Below, piece by piece: positions 10,666 to 18,168 of a DNA stretch of 35,158 bases. A program made the translations under genes and the position numbers. Each line of letters begins with the position of its first letter. The first letter of the stretch is position 1. The notes under the pieces were generated by a model that saw nothing but the letters and a program-made list of their open reading frames with translations, made no database searches and was not told where the DNA came from. This DNA is from Deltaproteobacteria bacterium CG11_big_fil_rev_8_21_14_0_20_45_16 (GTDB taxonomy: Bacteria > Bdellovibrionota > UBA2394), in NCBI GenBank assembly GCA_002787535.1, contig PCXB01000005.1, positions 1 to 35,158 of the forward strand, in the 5' to 3' direction.

Positions 10666-11976
10666 ATGAAATTGAAGATGCAAAAAAGCGAACAACTTAT
10701 GAATTTGTCGCGCAGTTTGATGCCAGGAGGTGTGAGCTCTCCGGTACGTTCATTCCAGGCGGTTGGCGGACAGGCTTTTGTCGCCCGACAAGGCAAAGGC
10801 CCTTATTTGTATGATGTGGACGGAAATAAGTTTATTGATTTGGTTTGTTCATGGGGACCGCTGATTCATGGCCATAATCACCCTCGAATTGTTGAGTCAA
10901 TTGTCGATGCATTGAAGGATGGGGTTAGTTTCGGAGTAACTTCGGAACCTGAGATCAAGCTATGCCAGAGAGTGATCGAGATGATTCCTGGTTTGGAAAT
11001 GTTGAGGCTCGTCAACTCGGGAACTGAAGCTTGCATGAGCGCGATTCGGTTGGCGCGAGCATACACTAATCGAAATTTGATTTTGAAATTCGAGGGGAAT
11101 TATCATGGCCATGCCGATTCGTTCTTAATCTCGGCGGGAAGTGGTTTGGCGACCTTAGGTGTGGCAGGCTCTGCCGGGATTTCTAAAGATATCGTTCATT
11201 CCACTTTAGTCTCGGGGTTTAACGATATTGAGAGTTTAGAAAAGTTATTTTCTGAACATGGGGAGAGGATTGCCGGAGTTATCGTGGAGCCTGTGGCCGG
11301 CAATATGGGGGTCGTTCGACCTAGCATGGAGTTTCTATCCAGCTTAAGAAATCTTACGGAAAAGTATGAAGCCCTCTTAATCTTTGACGAAGTGATGACA
11401 GGCTTTCGACTTTCGAGCTCTGGTGCCCAAGGAATATACAATATTGAGCCTGATCTAAGTTGCTTCGGAAAAGTAATTGGAGGGGGATTGCCAGTTGGAG
11501 CTTATGGCGGAAAGACTAAGTTGATGAGTCTTGTAGCGCCTTTGGGTCCCATGTATCAGGCGGGAACACTTTCGGGGAATCCCTTGGCCGCTGCCGCTGG
11601 CTTAGCAAGTTTGGAACTTATTCTGGACGATAAGAGAAATTTTTACCAATTATTGGATGCAAGCGGGGCTCATTGGAAGAGCTATCTTGAAGCTCATATT
11701 AAACATAAATCCTATCCTGTTTGCGTAGAACAAATAGGAAGTATGCTGACGATATTTTTTTGTGAAAAGCCGCCCAGGAATTACGACGAAGCCAAAGTTT
11801 GTAATCTTGACCGATTTAAAAGTTTCTTTTGGGCCCTACTTGAGCGAGGGGTTTATTATCCTCCAAGTCAGTTTGAATCATGCTTTCTTTCGAGCGCTCA
11901 TACGGAAGAAATTATGGAGCGAGTGGCTGAGGCTAGTGTTGGAGCTCTCGATGCTGCATTTGAGGTCGCGAAGTGA
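10666..11976 (+). CDS. hemL: Glutamate-1-semialdehyde 2,1-aminomutase
   Basis: HemL converts glutamate-1-semialdehyde to 5-aminolevulinate, the first committed tetrapyrrole intermediate in the C5 pathway. It is a fold-type I PLP enzyme. Family signatures include PGGVSSPVR at the N terminus, NSGTEACMSAIRLAR (phosphate binding), IFDEVMTGFR with the aspartate that contacts the PLP nitrogen, and FGKVIGGGLPVGAYGG with the Schiff-base lysine at 269. The 436 residues match the family. It begins two bases after the TPR lipoprotein and its stop overlaps the GTG of the next gene by four bases, so translation is probably coupled. Haem made from its product would serve the cbb3 oxidase encoded later in the window. 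Confidence 0.95.
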   Translation: MKLKMQKSEQLMNLSRSLMPGGVSSPVRSFQAVGGQAFVARQGKGPYLYDVDGNKFIDLVCSWGPLIHGHNHPRIVESIVDALKDGVSFGVTSEPEIKLCQRVIEMIPGLEMLRLVNSGTEACMSAIRLARAYTNRNLILKFEGNYHGHADSFLISAGSGLATLGVAGSAGISKDIVHSTLVSGFNDIESLEKLFSEHGERIAGVIVEPVAGNMGVVRPSMEFLSSLRNLTEKYEALLIFDEVMTGFRLSSSGAQGIYNIEPDLSCFGKVIGGGLPVGAYGGKTKLMSLVAPLGPMYQAGTLSGNPLAAAAGLASLELILDDKRNFYQLLDASGAHWKSYLEAHIKHKSYPVCVEQIGSMLTIFFCEKPPRNYDEAKVCNLDRFKSFFWALLERGVYYPPSQFESCFLSSAHTEEIMERVAEASVGALDAAFEVAK

Positions 11977-12203
11977 GTAATAACAAAAGTCTTTGGCTTA
12001 CGGCTCTTGGAATTTCTCAAGCCGGCTTCATGATCATCATGAGTTTGGTTCTGGGGGCTTGGTTGGATCGCAAGCTGGATACTCGGCCCTGGCTTTCAGC
12101 GCTTGGATTGATTGTAGGCTTTATTGGTTCCGGAAGTTTTCTGTACAGGTTAGTGAGGTTAAGTCAAAAAAGGAACGATTCTGATGATCAAAACAAGCCT
12201 TAA
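11973..12203 (+). CDS. AtpZ/AtpI-family ATP synthase accessory membrane protein
   Basis: This 76-residue protein has two membrane segments (about 9-29 and 38-60) separated by a short charged loop with LDRKLDTRPW, followed by a basic, polar tail. This is the pattern of the small AtpZ/AtpI family found at the head of F-type ATP synthase operons, thought to help c-ring assembly or magnesium supply. Its GTG start overlaps the hemL stop, and its 3' end overlaps the next gene by 20 bases. Identification rests on topology and context more than on a strict motif. Confidence 0.75.
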   Translation: MSNNKSLWLTALGISQAGFMIIMSLVLGAWLDRKLDTRPWLSALGLIVGFIGSGSFLYRLVRLSQKRNDSDDQNKP

Positions 12204-12549
12204 AATCGCATTGGGCCTCATGGCGATAGGAATCGGGAGCTTTGGAATCGCGAGTTCCTGGGAAGATGCTTTATGGTTTGCTCTGGGGTCAATGTTAGCT
12301 TTGGCAAATTTTGGCTTGGCCGGGCTTGTCGTCAGGAGGGCTCTGGGTGGTGTACGAAAGAAGTTTCTATTTTTAAACCTTCTTTTGATCAAATCTTTTG
12401 TATTCGTATCTAGCGTGGTTTTGGTCCTTATGTTCGTTAAACCCTCCTTTTTTCCCTTTACCTTGGGAATAGGCCTCGTTATTTTCTCTTTGGTTCTCTG
12501 GGCGGCTTGGGAAAGCCGAGGTTATTTAAAGAGCAGCCCTAATAGTTAG
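12184..12549 (+). CDS. ATP synthase subunit I-like membrane protein
   Basis: A 121-residue protein with four predicted membrane helices (about 5-22, 28-52, 62-83 and 87-107) and almost no soluble part. In size, topology and place directly before atpB it fits AtpI (subunit I), which acts as a chaperone for c-ring assembly but is not part of the finished enzyme. Sequence conservation in this family is weak, so the call is mainly by context. The start overlaps the preceding gene and atpB follows after four bases. Confidence 0.7.
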   Translation: MIKTSLKIALGLMAIGIGSFGIASSWEDALWFALGSMLALANFGLAGLVVRRALGGVRKKFLFLNLLLIKSFVFVSSVVLVLMFVKPSFFPFTLGIGLVIFSLVLWAAWESRGYLKSSPNS

Positions 12550-12553
12550 AATT

Positions 12554-13291
12554 ATGTCAGCAGGACAACACAGCGTTTACGACCTTATTCATTTGGATCA
12601 TAGCTATCACTATGCGGCTGCTGCGGGCTTGTCGGCTGCCGTTCTTACTTTGGCTGGTTTAGCCATTCGATCAAAGGCCAACTTAAAACTGGAGGCTGAC
12701 GAAGTTCTTCCAGATGGAAGGTGGACTTTTTTCAATACGATGGTGGAGTTTTTGGCTTATTTCCGAAAGCTTCTGCAGGATATGATTGGGCAGGATGGAG
12801 AAAAGTATCTACCGATTGTTTTTGGAACTTTTCTCTTAATTTTAACCAACAATCTTTCGGGTTTTATCCCGGGTCTTATCAGCCCCTCGGAAAACCTCAT
12901 TAATAATCTCTCAATGGCCCTGTTTGTTTTTTTGGCGTATCAATTTTTTGGATTGAAAGAGCATGGTCTTCATTATTTCAAGCAATTTACTGGTGGCTTA
13001 CCGCCGAAGGGTTATGGTTTGGGCGTTAGCATTGTTTTAAGTGTCGTAGCTGTGATGGTGTTTTTCATTGAAGTAATTGGGCATATTGTAAGACCGTTTT
13101 CTCTCAGCTTAAGGCTTTGGGGAACCGTCACTGGGGACCACGCCTTGTTAAGCGTGGCAACAGGAGTAATGCCTTTAGTTTTACCAATGTTGGCAATGAT
13201 TTTAGGGCTTTTGGTTAGCGTTGTTCAGGCGCTTGTGTTTTCGTTGTTGTCCACCGTCTACATTAAGTTGGCAGTATCACACGATCATTAA
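12554..13291 (+). CDS. atpB: F0F1 ATP synthase subunit a
   Basis: Subunit a forms the two half-channels that carry ions to and from the c-ring of the F0 motor in the inner membrane. Its hallmark is helix 5 with the essential arginine: here PFSLSLRLWGTVTGDH, Arg187. Other marks are NNLSGFIPG near residue 100 and the final helix ending in QALVFSLLSTVYIKLA. The 245 residues are in the family range, with five or six helices. It lies between the subunit I-like gene and atpE. The peripheral stalk and F1 genes are absent from this window, so the synthase genes are split into at least two loci. Confidence 0.95.
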   Translation: MSAGQHSVYDLIHLDHSYHYAAAAGLSAAVLTLAGLAIRSKANLKLEADEVLPDGRWTFFNTMVEFLAYFRKLLQDMIGQDGEKYLPIVFGTFLLILTNNLSGFIPGLISPSENLINNLSMALFVFLAYQFFGLKEHGLHYFKQFTGGLPPKGYGLGVSIVLSVVAVMVFFIEVIGHIVRPFSLSLRLWGTVTGDHALLSVATGVMPLVLPMLAMILGLLVSVVQALVFSLLSTVYIKLAVSHDH

Positions 13292-13320
13292 CCCTCATGC
13301 GTAAGGAGATAGAAGTCTGT

Positions 13321-13677
13321 ATGAAAAAATTAAGTGTTAAAAAAGCGATCAAATTTGGAAGCCTGTTTGGTCTGTTCGTATTGGCAGGAGTAAGCTTCCT
13401 GTTTGCACAGGAAGCCGCTGCGGCTGGAGCTGCCACCAGCAATCTAGAAATTATCAAATGGTTGGGAATGGCCTCAGGTTTTAGTATTGGTCTAGCTGCC
13501 TTGGGTTCCGGTCTTGGACAAGGAAAGATGGTTGCCTCAGCGATGGATGGCATTGCTAGAAACCCCCAAGCTGCTAAGGACATGTTTGTTCCCTTGATCC
13601 TAGGTCTTGCGTTTACCGAAGCTTTGACGATCTATGCTCTAGTGTTTGGATTCGTTTTCAAACTTTTGGTTTTGTAA
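13321..13677 (+). CDS. atpE: F0F1 ATP synthase subunit c, with N-terminal leader
   Basis: Subunit c is the hairpin proteolipid whose ring rotates in the membrane. From the ATG at 13321 the protein has 118 residues. The second helix carries the ion-binding Glu100 in LAFTEALTIYALV, very close to plant chloroplast subunit c; the first helix has GSGLGQG with Gln67, and the polar loop ARNPQA joins them. Alanine after the glutamate, where sodium enzymes have Ser or Thr, favours protons. Unusually, about 35 extra residues precede the first helix and look like a signal peptide (KKLSVKKAIK, a hydrophobic core, then FAQEAAAAGA). An upstream ATG at 13297 would add eight residues; TAAGGAGA lies between the two, favouring 13321. 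Confidence 0.93.
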   Translation: MKKLSVKKAIKFGSLFGLFVLAGVSFLFAQEAAAAGAATSNLEIIKWLGMASGFSIGLAALGSGLGQGKMVASAMDGIARNPQAAKDMFVPLILGLAFTEALTIYALVFGFVFKLLVL

Positions 13678-13683
13678 AGATGA

Positions 13684-13943
13684 GGGGTCAGGGCGGTTAA
13701 GTGCCAGGTAAACTAGGCTCTTAATTCAAGCTTACGGCCAACTTCATCATGTCATCACTGGGCCGGCACAACCGATCTTAGCATTTCAGAAAGTAATTCT
13801 GCGTGCCTTAACTGGGGCCCCACGCTCATTGCGTCTCGATTGCAGGACTTGCTTCCCCAGAAACCCACTGACGGCATGATGAAGTTGGCTGTGTGCTTGC
13901 TTAGATTCTGCTATTTACCTGGCACTTAACCGCCCTGACCCCC
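13684..13943. repeat. 260-bp palindromic element with 29-bp perfect terminal inverted repeats (REP/MITE-like)
   Basis: The left end, 13684-13712, starts GGGGTCAGGGCGG, and the right end, 13914-13942, is its exact reverse complement over 29 bases. Inside, GCCAACTTCATCATG (13737-13751) pairs with its exact complement at 13875-13889, and CTGGGG (13812-13817) pairs with CCCCAG (13855-13860). The whole could fold into one long interrupted hairpin. It contains no credible gene and I see no target-site duplication. GGGGTCAGG ends recall the palindromes mobilised by REP-associated (Y1/HUH) transposases, but that link is from memory. It begins six bases after the atpE stop, so it may also act as the 3' end of the atp transcript. 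No second copy was noticed in the window. Confidence 0.8.
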
Positions 13944-14031
13944 GATTGGGCCGAAAATTTTCCGGCTTTCGATCGCTTAGTTGAGCGTAGGCGACGAACG
14001 ATAGAGGCTCTTCTTGGGTCTACTCCTTGCA

Positions 14032-14054
14032 TTGAATTAATGGAAATAATTCAA
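14032..14054. promoter_or_regulatory. 8-bp perfect inverted repeat before the DnaA-IV-like gene
   Basis: TTGAATTA (14032-14039) and TAATTCAA (14047-14054) are perfect inverted arms around a seven-base spacer. The right arm abuts the ribosome-binding site AGGAGA (14055-14060). It could be an operator, perhaps for the small DNA-binding-like protein it precedes, or a hairpin that limits translation. Confidence 0.4.
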
Positions 14055-14064
14055 AGGAGACCTT

Positions 14065-14358
14065 ATGAGCCTAGATCGAGAAGAGTTAATTTATTGGTTT
14101 GAGAGAAAGACACTCTTGGGGTGGCCAAGAATTCTAAGTGCTAAGTCACATGAAGAAAGGCGAGTCCGCAGAGTGGCTATCTGGAGTTTCGTTAATTTTC
14201 TTAATCATAATCCAAACGATATTGGTAAAATCTTTGGGTTTGCCGCGAGGCAATCGATATTTCGAATTCTACGTTCTAAGAATTTATCCGATGATGAATA
14301 TAATTTGAGACGGGAATTGCAAGCTTGCCTTCGATCTAGAAAAAATCAGGCAACCTAG
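14065..14358 (+). CDS. Small helix-turn-helix protein resembling DnaA domain IV, unknown function
   Basis: The 97 residues are basic and helical with no signal peptide. Residues 36-85 align by eye with DnaA domain IV of this same chromosome: VAIWSFVNFLNHNPNDIGKI here against LAMFLTRKYSNLSLPDIGHM in DnaA, sharing the helix before the turn, DIG, the following FG, and an arginine in the recognition-helix region. The DnaA signature NHTTV is not kept (AARQSI here), so DNA specificity should differ. There is no AAA+ domain. Some transposases of palindromic repeats carry a similar C-terminal domain, which makes the palindromic element just upstream suggestive. The ATG has a strong AGGAGA ribosome-binding site. 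Its stop TAG overlaps the convergent pdxA stop within CTAG. Confidence 0.75.
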   Translation: MSLDREELIYWFERKTLLGWPRILSAKSHEERRVRRVAIWSFVNFLNHNPNDIGKIFGFAARQSIFRILRSKNLSDDEYNLRRELQACLRSRKNQAT

Positions 14359-15314
14359 CGCAGATAGGCAAGAGCTTCTAGAATAGCGTTTTTGTAACTC
14401 AAGAATGAGGCTTTATTTTGACCCGCAATATCAAAAGCTGTTCCATGATCAACGGAGCTCCTAAAAAATCCGAGACCCAAACTAATATTGATCGCACTTT
14501 CAAAGTCTAGGAGCTTGAGAGGAATGAGAGCCTGATCATGATACATGGCAATGATGAGATCGTATTCCTTATACCTAATAAATAAGGTATCGGCCGGAAG
14601 TGGACCGATGATTTCGTGAACATATTTTTTTCGAAGCTTTTCACACGTTGGAAAGATGATGTCGGCTTCTTCAGATCCAAAAAGTCCTTTATCAGAGGCA
14701 TGCGGATTAAGAGCACACACCGCTATTCTAATTTTGTGATTTGGCCGAATTTTTTGGAGATACGCGATCGATTCATCAATTGTTGCTACGATGGATTCTT
14801 CGCTTACAGCCTGCGATACTTGGTTAATCGCCAAATGTGTGGTCACTAAACTTACACGGATTTTAGGACCGGCGAGCATCATGATGGCCCGGTTATTGGG
14901 TGAGAGCTGTCTGAGAAATCCTGTCTGTCCGGTAAAATGCTTTTGGTGTTGCGCGACGTAATATTTATCCACAGGGCCCGTGACTAAGGCGCGGATTTCG
15001 GGATGCTCCCTTACAAATTTTGCTGCAGCTTCAAGATCTTTAAGAGCCGAATGACCGCTCTCTATACTTGGCTTTGCCAATGCAAAATTTTCAGCATTTA
15101 AATGCCAAGTAATGTTGGGATGAATTTGTAGAGATTCAAACAAACGAGAATCTGATGATCGAAGGCTAGAGGTCGATCCATAGACCTTAAATTTAATATT
15201 TTTATCAGTTAACTCACTTACTACGGAGGAAAGAGCTTTCAATAAGACTTCTGGACCAATACTGCAGGGGTCACCGGCTGTAAGAGCCAAGGTTTTGGAG
15301 TCTAACCCCAGCAT
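14355..15314 (-). CDS. pdxA: 4-hydroxythreonine-4-phosphate dehydrogenase
   Basis: PdxA oxidises 4-phosphohydroxy-threonine with NAD in the DXP-dependent route to pyridoxal phosphate. The N-terminal motif LTAGDPCSIGPEV matches the family's TxGDPxGIGPE. The three metal-binding histidines are visible: His160 (VTTH), His205 (NPHA) and His259 (YHDQALIPLK); the end carries HGTAFDIAGQNKA. The 319 residues match the family. Its ATG directly abuts the stop of the SurA-like gene (TAAATG), so it is the last gene of the reverse-strand operon. The surA-pdxA pairing is also seen in enterobacteria. PLP made here is the cofactor of HemL. Confidence 0.94.
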   Translation of the reverse strand: MLGLDSKTLALTAGDPCSIGPEVLLKALSSVVSELTDKNIKFKVYGSTSSLRSSDSRLFESLQIHPNITWHLNAENFALAKPSIESGHSALKDLEAAAKFVREHPEIRALVTGPVDKYYVAQHQKHFTGQTGFLRQLSPNNRAIMMLAGPKIRVSLVTTHLAINQVSQAVSEESIVATIDESIAYLQKIRPNHKIRIAVCALNPHASDKGLFGSEEADIIFPTCEKLRKKYVHEIIGPLPADTLFIRYKEYDLIIAMYHDQALIPLKLLDFESAINISLGLGFFRSSVDHGTAFDIAGQNKASFLSYKNAILEALAYLR

Positions 15315-16220
15315 TTAAGAGGCGATCTTAATATAAGTCTTGGCTCGAAGATCGGTGATGAGACGCTGTCGAGCTTTGTTCATTCTTTGGGTAAGAATGT
15401 TGTTCCTAATATCATCTTTAACTTTGTCAAATGATCGAGGTCCCAAGTCACGCTTAGAAATGATCTTGAGAAGCTGTATGGCGCCAGGCATTTCTATAAG
15501 TACAATTTGCTGAGGCTTCTTTGATTCTAGTGCCAAAGAAACTTCGTCCCGGAGTACGGCGCCCTCAACCTTTCCAAGCATGCCCTTGTTGGTGGCAGAA
15601 GGGCCTCGGCTAAAATCTGAAACACACTTTCCAAAGGTGGTGGGTTTATTCTGAAAGTCTTTTGCAATTTTTGTAACTTTCTCACGACTTTCGCCATAGG
15701 GAATTAGACATTCCTGAAGTTCATATTCCCAGTTGGAAGAGAACTGCGACGCATGATCCTTATAAAACGACTGAAGCTCTTTCTCATCGACGGTCTGCAA
15801 AGTATCGCGCTGAAGAATTTGAGTAAATTGGGCCAATCGCATTTGTTCCTTAACTTGCTTTCGAAAATCACTAAAAGATAATCCCTGCGACTCTAACATT
15901 TGTCGAAACTCCTCAATGGATTGAATGCCTTGGGCCGTTCGAATGGAATCAATTTTCCTTTCCACATCTTGACTTGAAACATCCATTTGAAAATTGCTCA
16001 AATACTCTCTAACGAGGGCCTGTTCGATCAGTTTATCCATAGCCGCCTTCCGCAAGGTCTGGCTTGATTTCTGTTCCAAAGCGGCTTTTTGTAAAGCCTC
16101 AACTTCCAAGAGAAGATCCGTCGACGTTATGATTTGCGCACCAATGCGCGCCTCGATTTTTTCCGTAAAGCCAGAGGGGTTGGGAGCAAGGATTAGAGCA
16201 AACAAAATCGAAAGCGCCAT
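15315..16220 (-). CDS. SurA-like periplasmic chaperone
   Basis: The N terminus has a short hydrophobic leader (about residues 1-17), then a SurA N-domain pattern: KIEARIGAQIITSTDLLLEVEAL, a helical region with LIEQALVREYL, and SFSDFRKQVKEQMRLAQF. A degenerate parvulin-like domain follows (about 160-260), lacking the usual catalytic histidine motifs but with a KGMLGKVEGAVL strand like the family's GGxLGW segment. It probably binds unfolded outer-membrane proteins rather than isomerising prolines. The leader lacks the usual positive charges, so the real start may lie slightly upstream. pdxA follows without a gap, and a 71-base space separates it from the preceding parvulin lipoprotein. Confidence 0.85.
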   Translation of the reverse strand: MALSILFALILAPNPSGFTEKIEARIGAQIITSTDLLLEVEALQKAALEQKSSQTLRKAAMDKLIEQALVREYLSNFQMDVSSQDVERKIDSIRTAQGIQSIEEFRQMLESQGLSFSDFRKQVKEQMRLAQFTQILQRDTLQTVDEKELQSFYKDHASQFSSNWEYELQECLIPYGESREKVTKIAKDFQNKPTTFGKCVSDFSRGPSATNKGMLGKVEGAVLRDEVSLALESKKPQQIVLIEMPGAIQLLKIISKRDLGPRSFDKVKDDIRNNILTQRMNKARQRLITDLRAKTYIKIAS

Positions 16221-16291
16221 AAGGGCTCTATATATATCAGAAAGTGTGAGGATTGTGGACTATCTTAAGTACCCAAAATAACTCATATTTT

Positions 16292-17215
16292 TTAGAGGGA
16301 ACGGATGAGTTCTCGATTATATTCGATTTTTGCAGAACGAATGAGGTTTTCTTCAAATTTATCCATCCAGTCTCGCCGACGCTGTTCATAGAGAATTTCG
16401 TAAATTCGACTCTTCACTTGTGCAAAATCAAGGTTCATTTCAGCGCTTCGGTCTAAAACGCAGAAGATGTGAAATCCATATTCTGATTCTAGTATAGAAG
16501 AGACTCTTTTAAATGGGATTTTCAAAAGCTCATCTTCAATCTGTTGAGGCATTGTGCCTAGTTCGAATTCAATAATGGCGTCGGTTTGTCCTTCAGGACC
16601 AATGCTGTATTTTCGGGCGAGTTCTATAAAACTTTCTTTTTTTTGACTGAGCGATGTATAAATTTCGGTTGCGAGCTTTTTATCACTGACGACAATATGT
16701 TGGGCTCGAATTTCGCCCGCTCGACGGAAGTTGCGAGGATTTTGTTCAAAATAGGCCATAGCCTCTTCCTCGGTAGGAGCTTCAATTTTTTGACTCGATT
16801 TTTCGAACAATTTTTCTACTAAGAGACTTTGTCTGACCTGCTCTTTCCACTCACTTTCATCGACCATTCCTTCCAGTAAACTTTCTTTAAAACTCTGATC
16901 CGTGTAGCCAGCGCGAAATCGGTCCAAGCCTTTTTCTAATTCGTCTGGGGAAATGATGATCTTTTCCTTCTCAGCTGTTGTTAGAACCACAGCTCTTCTA
17001 ACGAGAGTCTGAAGGGCAAGATTTTTCATTTGAATTTTGTCTTGTCCAGACAAGCTACTTTCTTTTGGCTTCAAATTTTCGTAAACCCTCAAATAATCCT
17101 TTAGCAAAATAGATTGACCATTGACGCGTGCCACGGGGTCATCTGCCGAGGGCATTCGCTGGCACGCAAGAAGTAGCCATAGTGCAAGTCCAAAAATTAC
17201 GCTTTTAAAACTCAT
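16292..17215 (-). CDS. Parvulin-type peptidyl-prolyl isomerase lipoprotein
   Basis: The signal ends in the lipobox LLAC with the lipidated cysteine at 18, so the protein is anchored to a membrane facing the periplasm. Residues 28-150 form the helical SurA/PrsA-type chaperone part (VARVNGQSILLKDYL). A rotamase domain spans about 168-255, with IRAQHIVVS, FIELARKYSIGPEG and YGFHIFCVLD, matching the parvulin core. It is likely to fold exported proteins, as PrsA does in Firmicutes. The ATG overlaps the stop of the preceding parvulin gene in ATGA, so translation is coupled. Confidence 0.9.
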   Translation of the reverse strand: MSFKSVIFGLALWLLLACQRMPSADDPVARVNGQSILLKDYLRVYENLKPKESSLSGQDKIQMKNLALQTLVRRAVVLTTAEKEKIIISPDELEKGLDRFRAGYTDQSFKESLLEGMVDESEWKEQVRQSLLVEKLFEKSSQKIEAPTEEEAMAYFEQNPRNFRRAGEIRAQHIVVSDKKLATEIYTSLSQKKESFIELARKYSIGPEGQTDAIIEFELGTMPQQIEDELLKIPFKRVSSILESEYGFHIFCVLDRSAEMNLDFAQVKSRIYEILYEQRRRDWMDKFEENLIRSAKIEYNRELIRSL

Positions 17216-18159
17216 GGACTTGTCTCAGTTTTATCCTTGCCGGGATTGGGAATCATATGATCTTTTGGAAGAACGGCGTCTGGATCCTGGGAAATGATGT
17301 CGGGCAAAGGGGAAAGCTTTTTCAAATTATCTTCGTAGATCTCAATGTTTTGCTCGGAGCGAAGTTTGGCGACCAGTTTTCGTAGAGAAACCTGTCGCTG
17401 AGAGCGAACTAAATCCTTTTTGATTTGGTCTTTGTGGAATTCAAGCCCCCTTTTGTCACCCGTAAGTTGAATAATATGGTAGCCAAATTTAGTTTGAATA
17501 ACCGGAGAGATTTCCGAAATCTTTTTGAGCTTGAAGGCAGCTTCGGAGAATTCTGGAACCATTTGAACGTACGGAAAGTAGCCCAGGTCGCCCCCATTAC
17601 GCGCACTGCCATCTTGAGAGTATTTCGAGGCATATTCCGAAAAATTATCAGGCGCTTTAAGAAGGTCGGCCTGCCATCTGGAGATCTCTTCATACTTTGA
17701 TCTTTTGATATCAGCGGAGTCGGAACTTTCAAATTTTGTAATGATATGTCGCGCTGAAATTTGATCATAATCCTTTTTATGAGACTGGTAATATCTAGCA
17801 ATTCGATCATCAGTAATTTTGGCATCCGAGTCCCTAACTAAGCGCTCAACCAGGATGTCCGCCATTCTAGCTTTGAATTCAAAACTATTTTGAATCCCCC
17901 CCTTCTTTGCTTCCTCGTAAAGGAGGTCTAAATTGATGAGCTCGTTCAACAAATCCTTCTTTTGGGGATGCGTACTTAGAACCTGTGGAGTTTTGGATTC
18001 TATGACTTGAATATGATCGAGTAATTCTTTGTCGCTTATCTTGCGATCACCAACACTTGCTATGATCATTCCCGGTCCCAGCATTTTTGGTGGGATGGGC
18101 TTGTTATTGCAAGCTGTGAACAACATAGGCACACAGAAATAACAGAGGTGTTTCATCAT
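17212..18159 (-). CDS. Parvulin-type peptidyl-prolyl isomerase lipoprotein (second copy)
   Basis: A short signal ends in the lipobox FTAC with cysteine 17. The N-terminal helical chaperone part starts with IIASVGDRKISDKEL. The rotamase domain (about 135-232) is canonical: ISARHIIT with His138, NFSEYASKYSQDGSARNGGDLG, and KFGYHIIQL. It is better conserved than the next gene's domain, so it is probably an active isomerase. A proline- and lysine-rich tail ends the protein. It sits ten bases after mfd and overlaps the following parvulin by four bases. Three parvulin-family genes in a row suggest divided roles in outer-membrane protein folding. Confidence 0.92.
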   Translation of the reverse strand: MMKHLCYFCVPMLFTACNNKPIPPKMLGPGMIIASVGDRKISDKELLDHIQVIESKTPQVLSTHPQKKDLLNELINLDLLYEEAKKGGIQNSFEFKARMADILVERLVRDSDAKITDDRIARYYQSHKKDYDQISARHIITKFESSDSADIKRSKYEEISRWQADLLKAPDNFSEYASKYSQDGSARNGGDLGYFPYVQMVPEFSEAAFKLKKISEISPVIQTKFGYHIIQLTGDKRGLEFHKDQIKKDLVRSQRQVSLRKLVAKLRSEQNIEIYEDNLKKLSPLPDIISQDPDAVLPKDHMIPNPGKDKTETSP

Positions 18160-18168
18160 TCAGAAGAA

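Noticed and set aside
13684-13943. The palindromic element as an integrated transposon with a gene inside, or as a CRISPR-like repeat.
   Set aside because: No open frame of note is inside, there is no insertion duplication, and there is no array of short direct repeats.
13950-13966. GCCG-AAAATTTT-CCGGC near-palindrome after the long repeat, a possible terminator for atpE.
   Set aside because: The stem has a central mismatch and no proper T-run follows; it is also 270 bases from the atpE stop.
17409-17825. A 138-codon reverse frame within the second parvulin gene.
   Set aside because: It overlaps the conserved rotamase domain in another frame and gives a Lys/Arg/Phe-rich, domainless translation.
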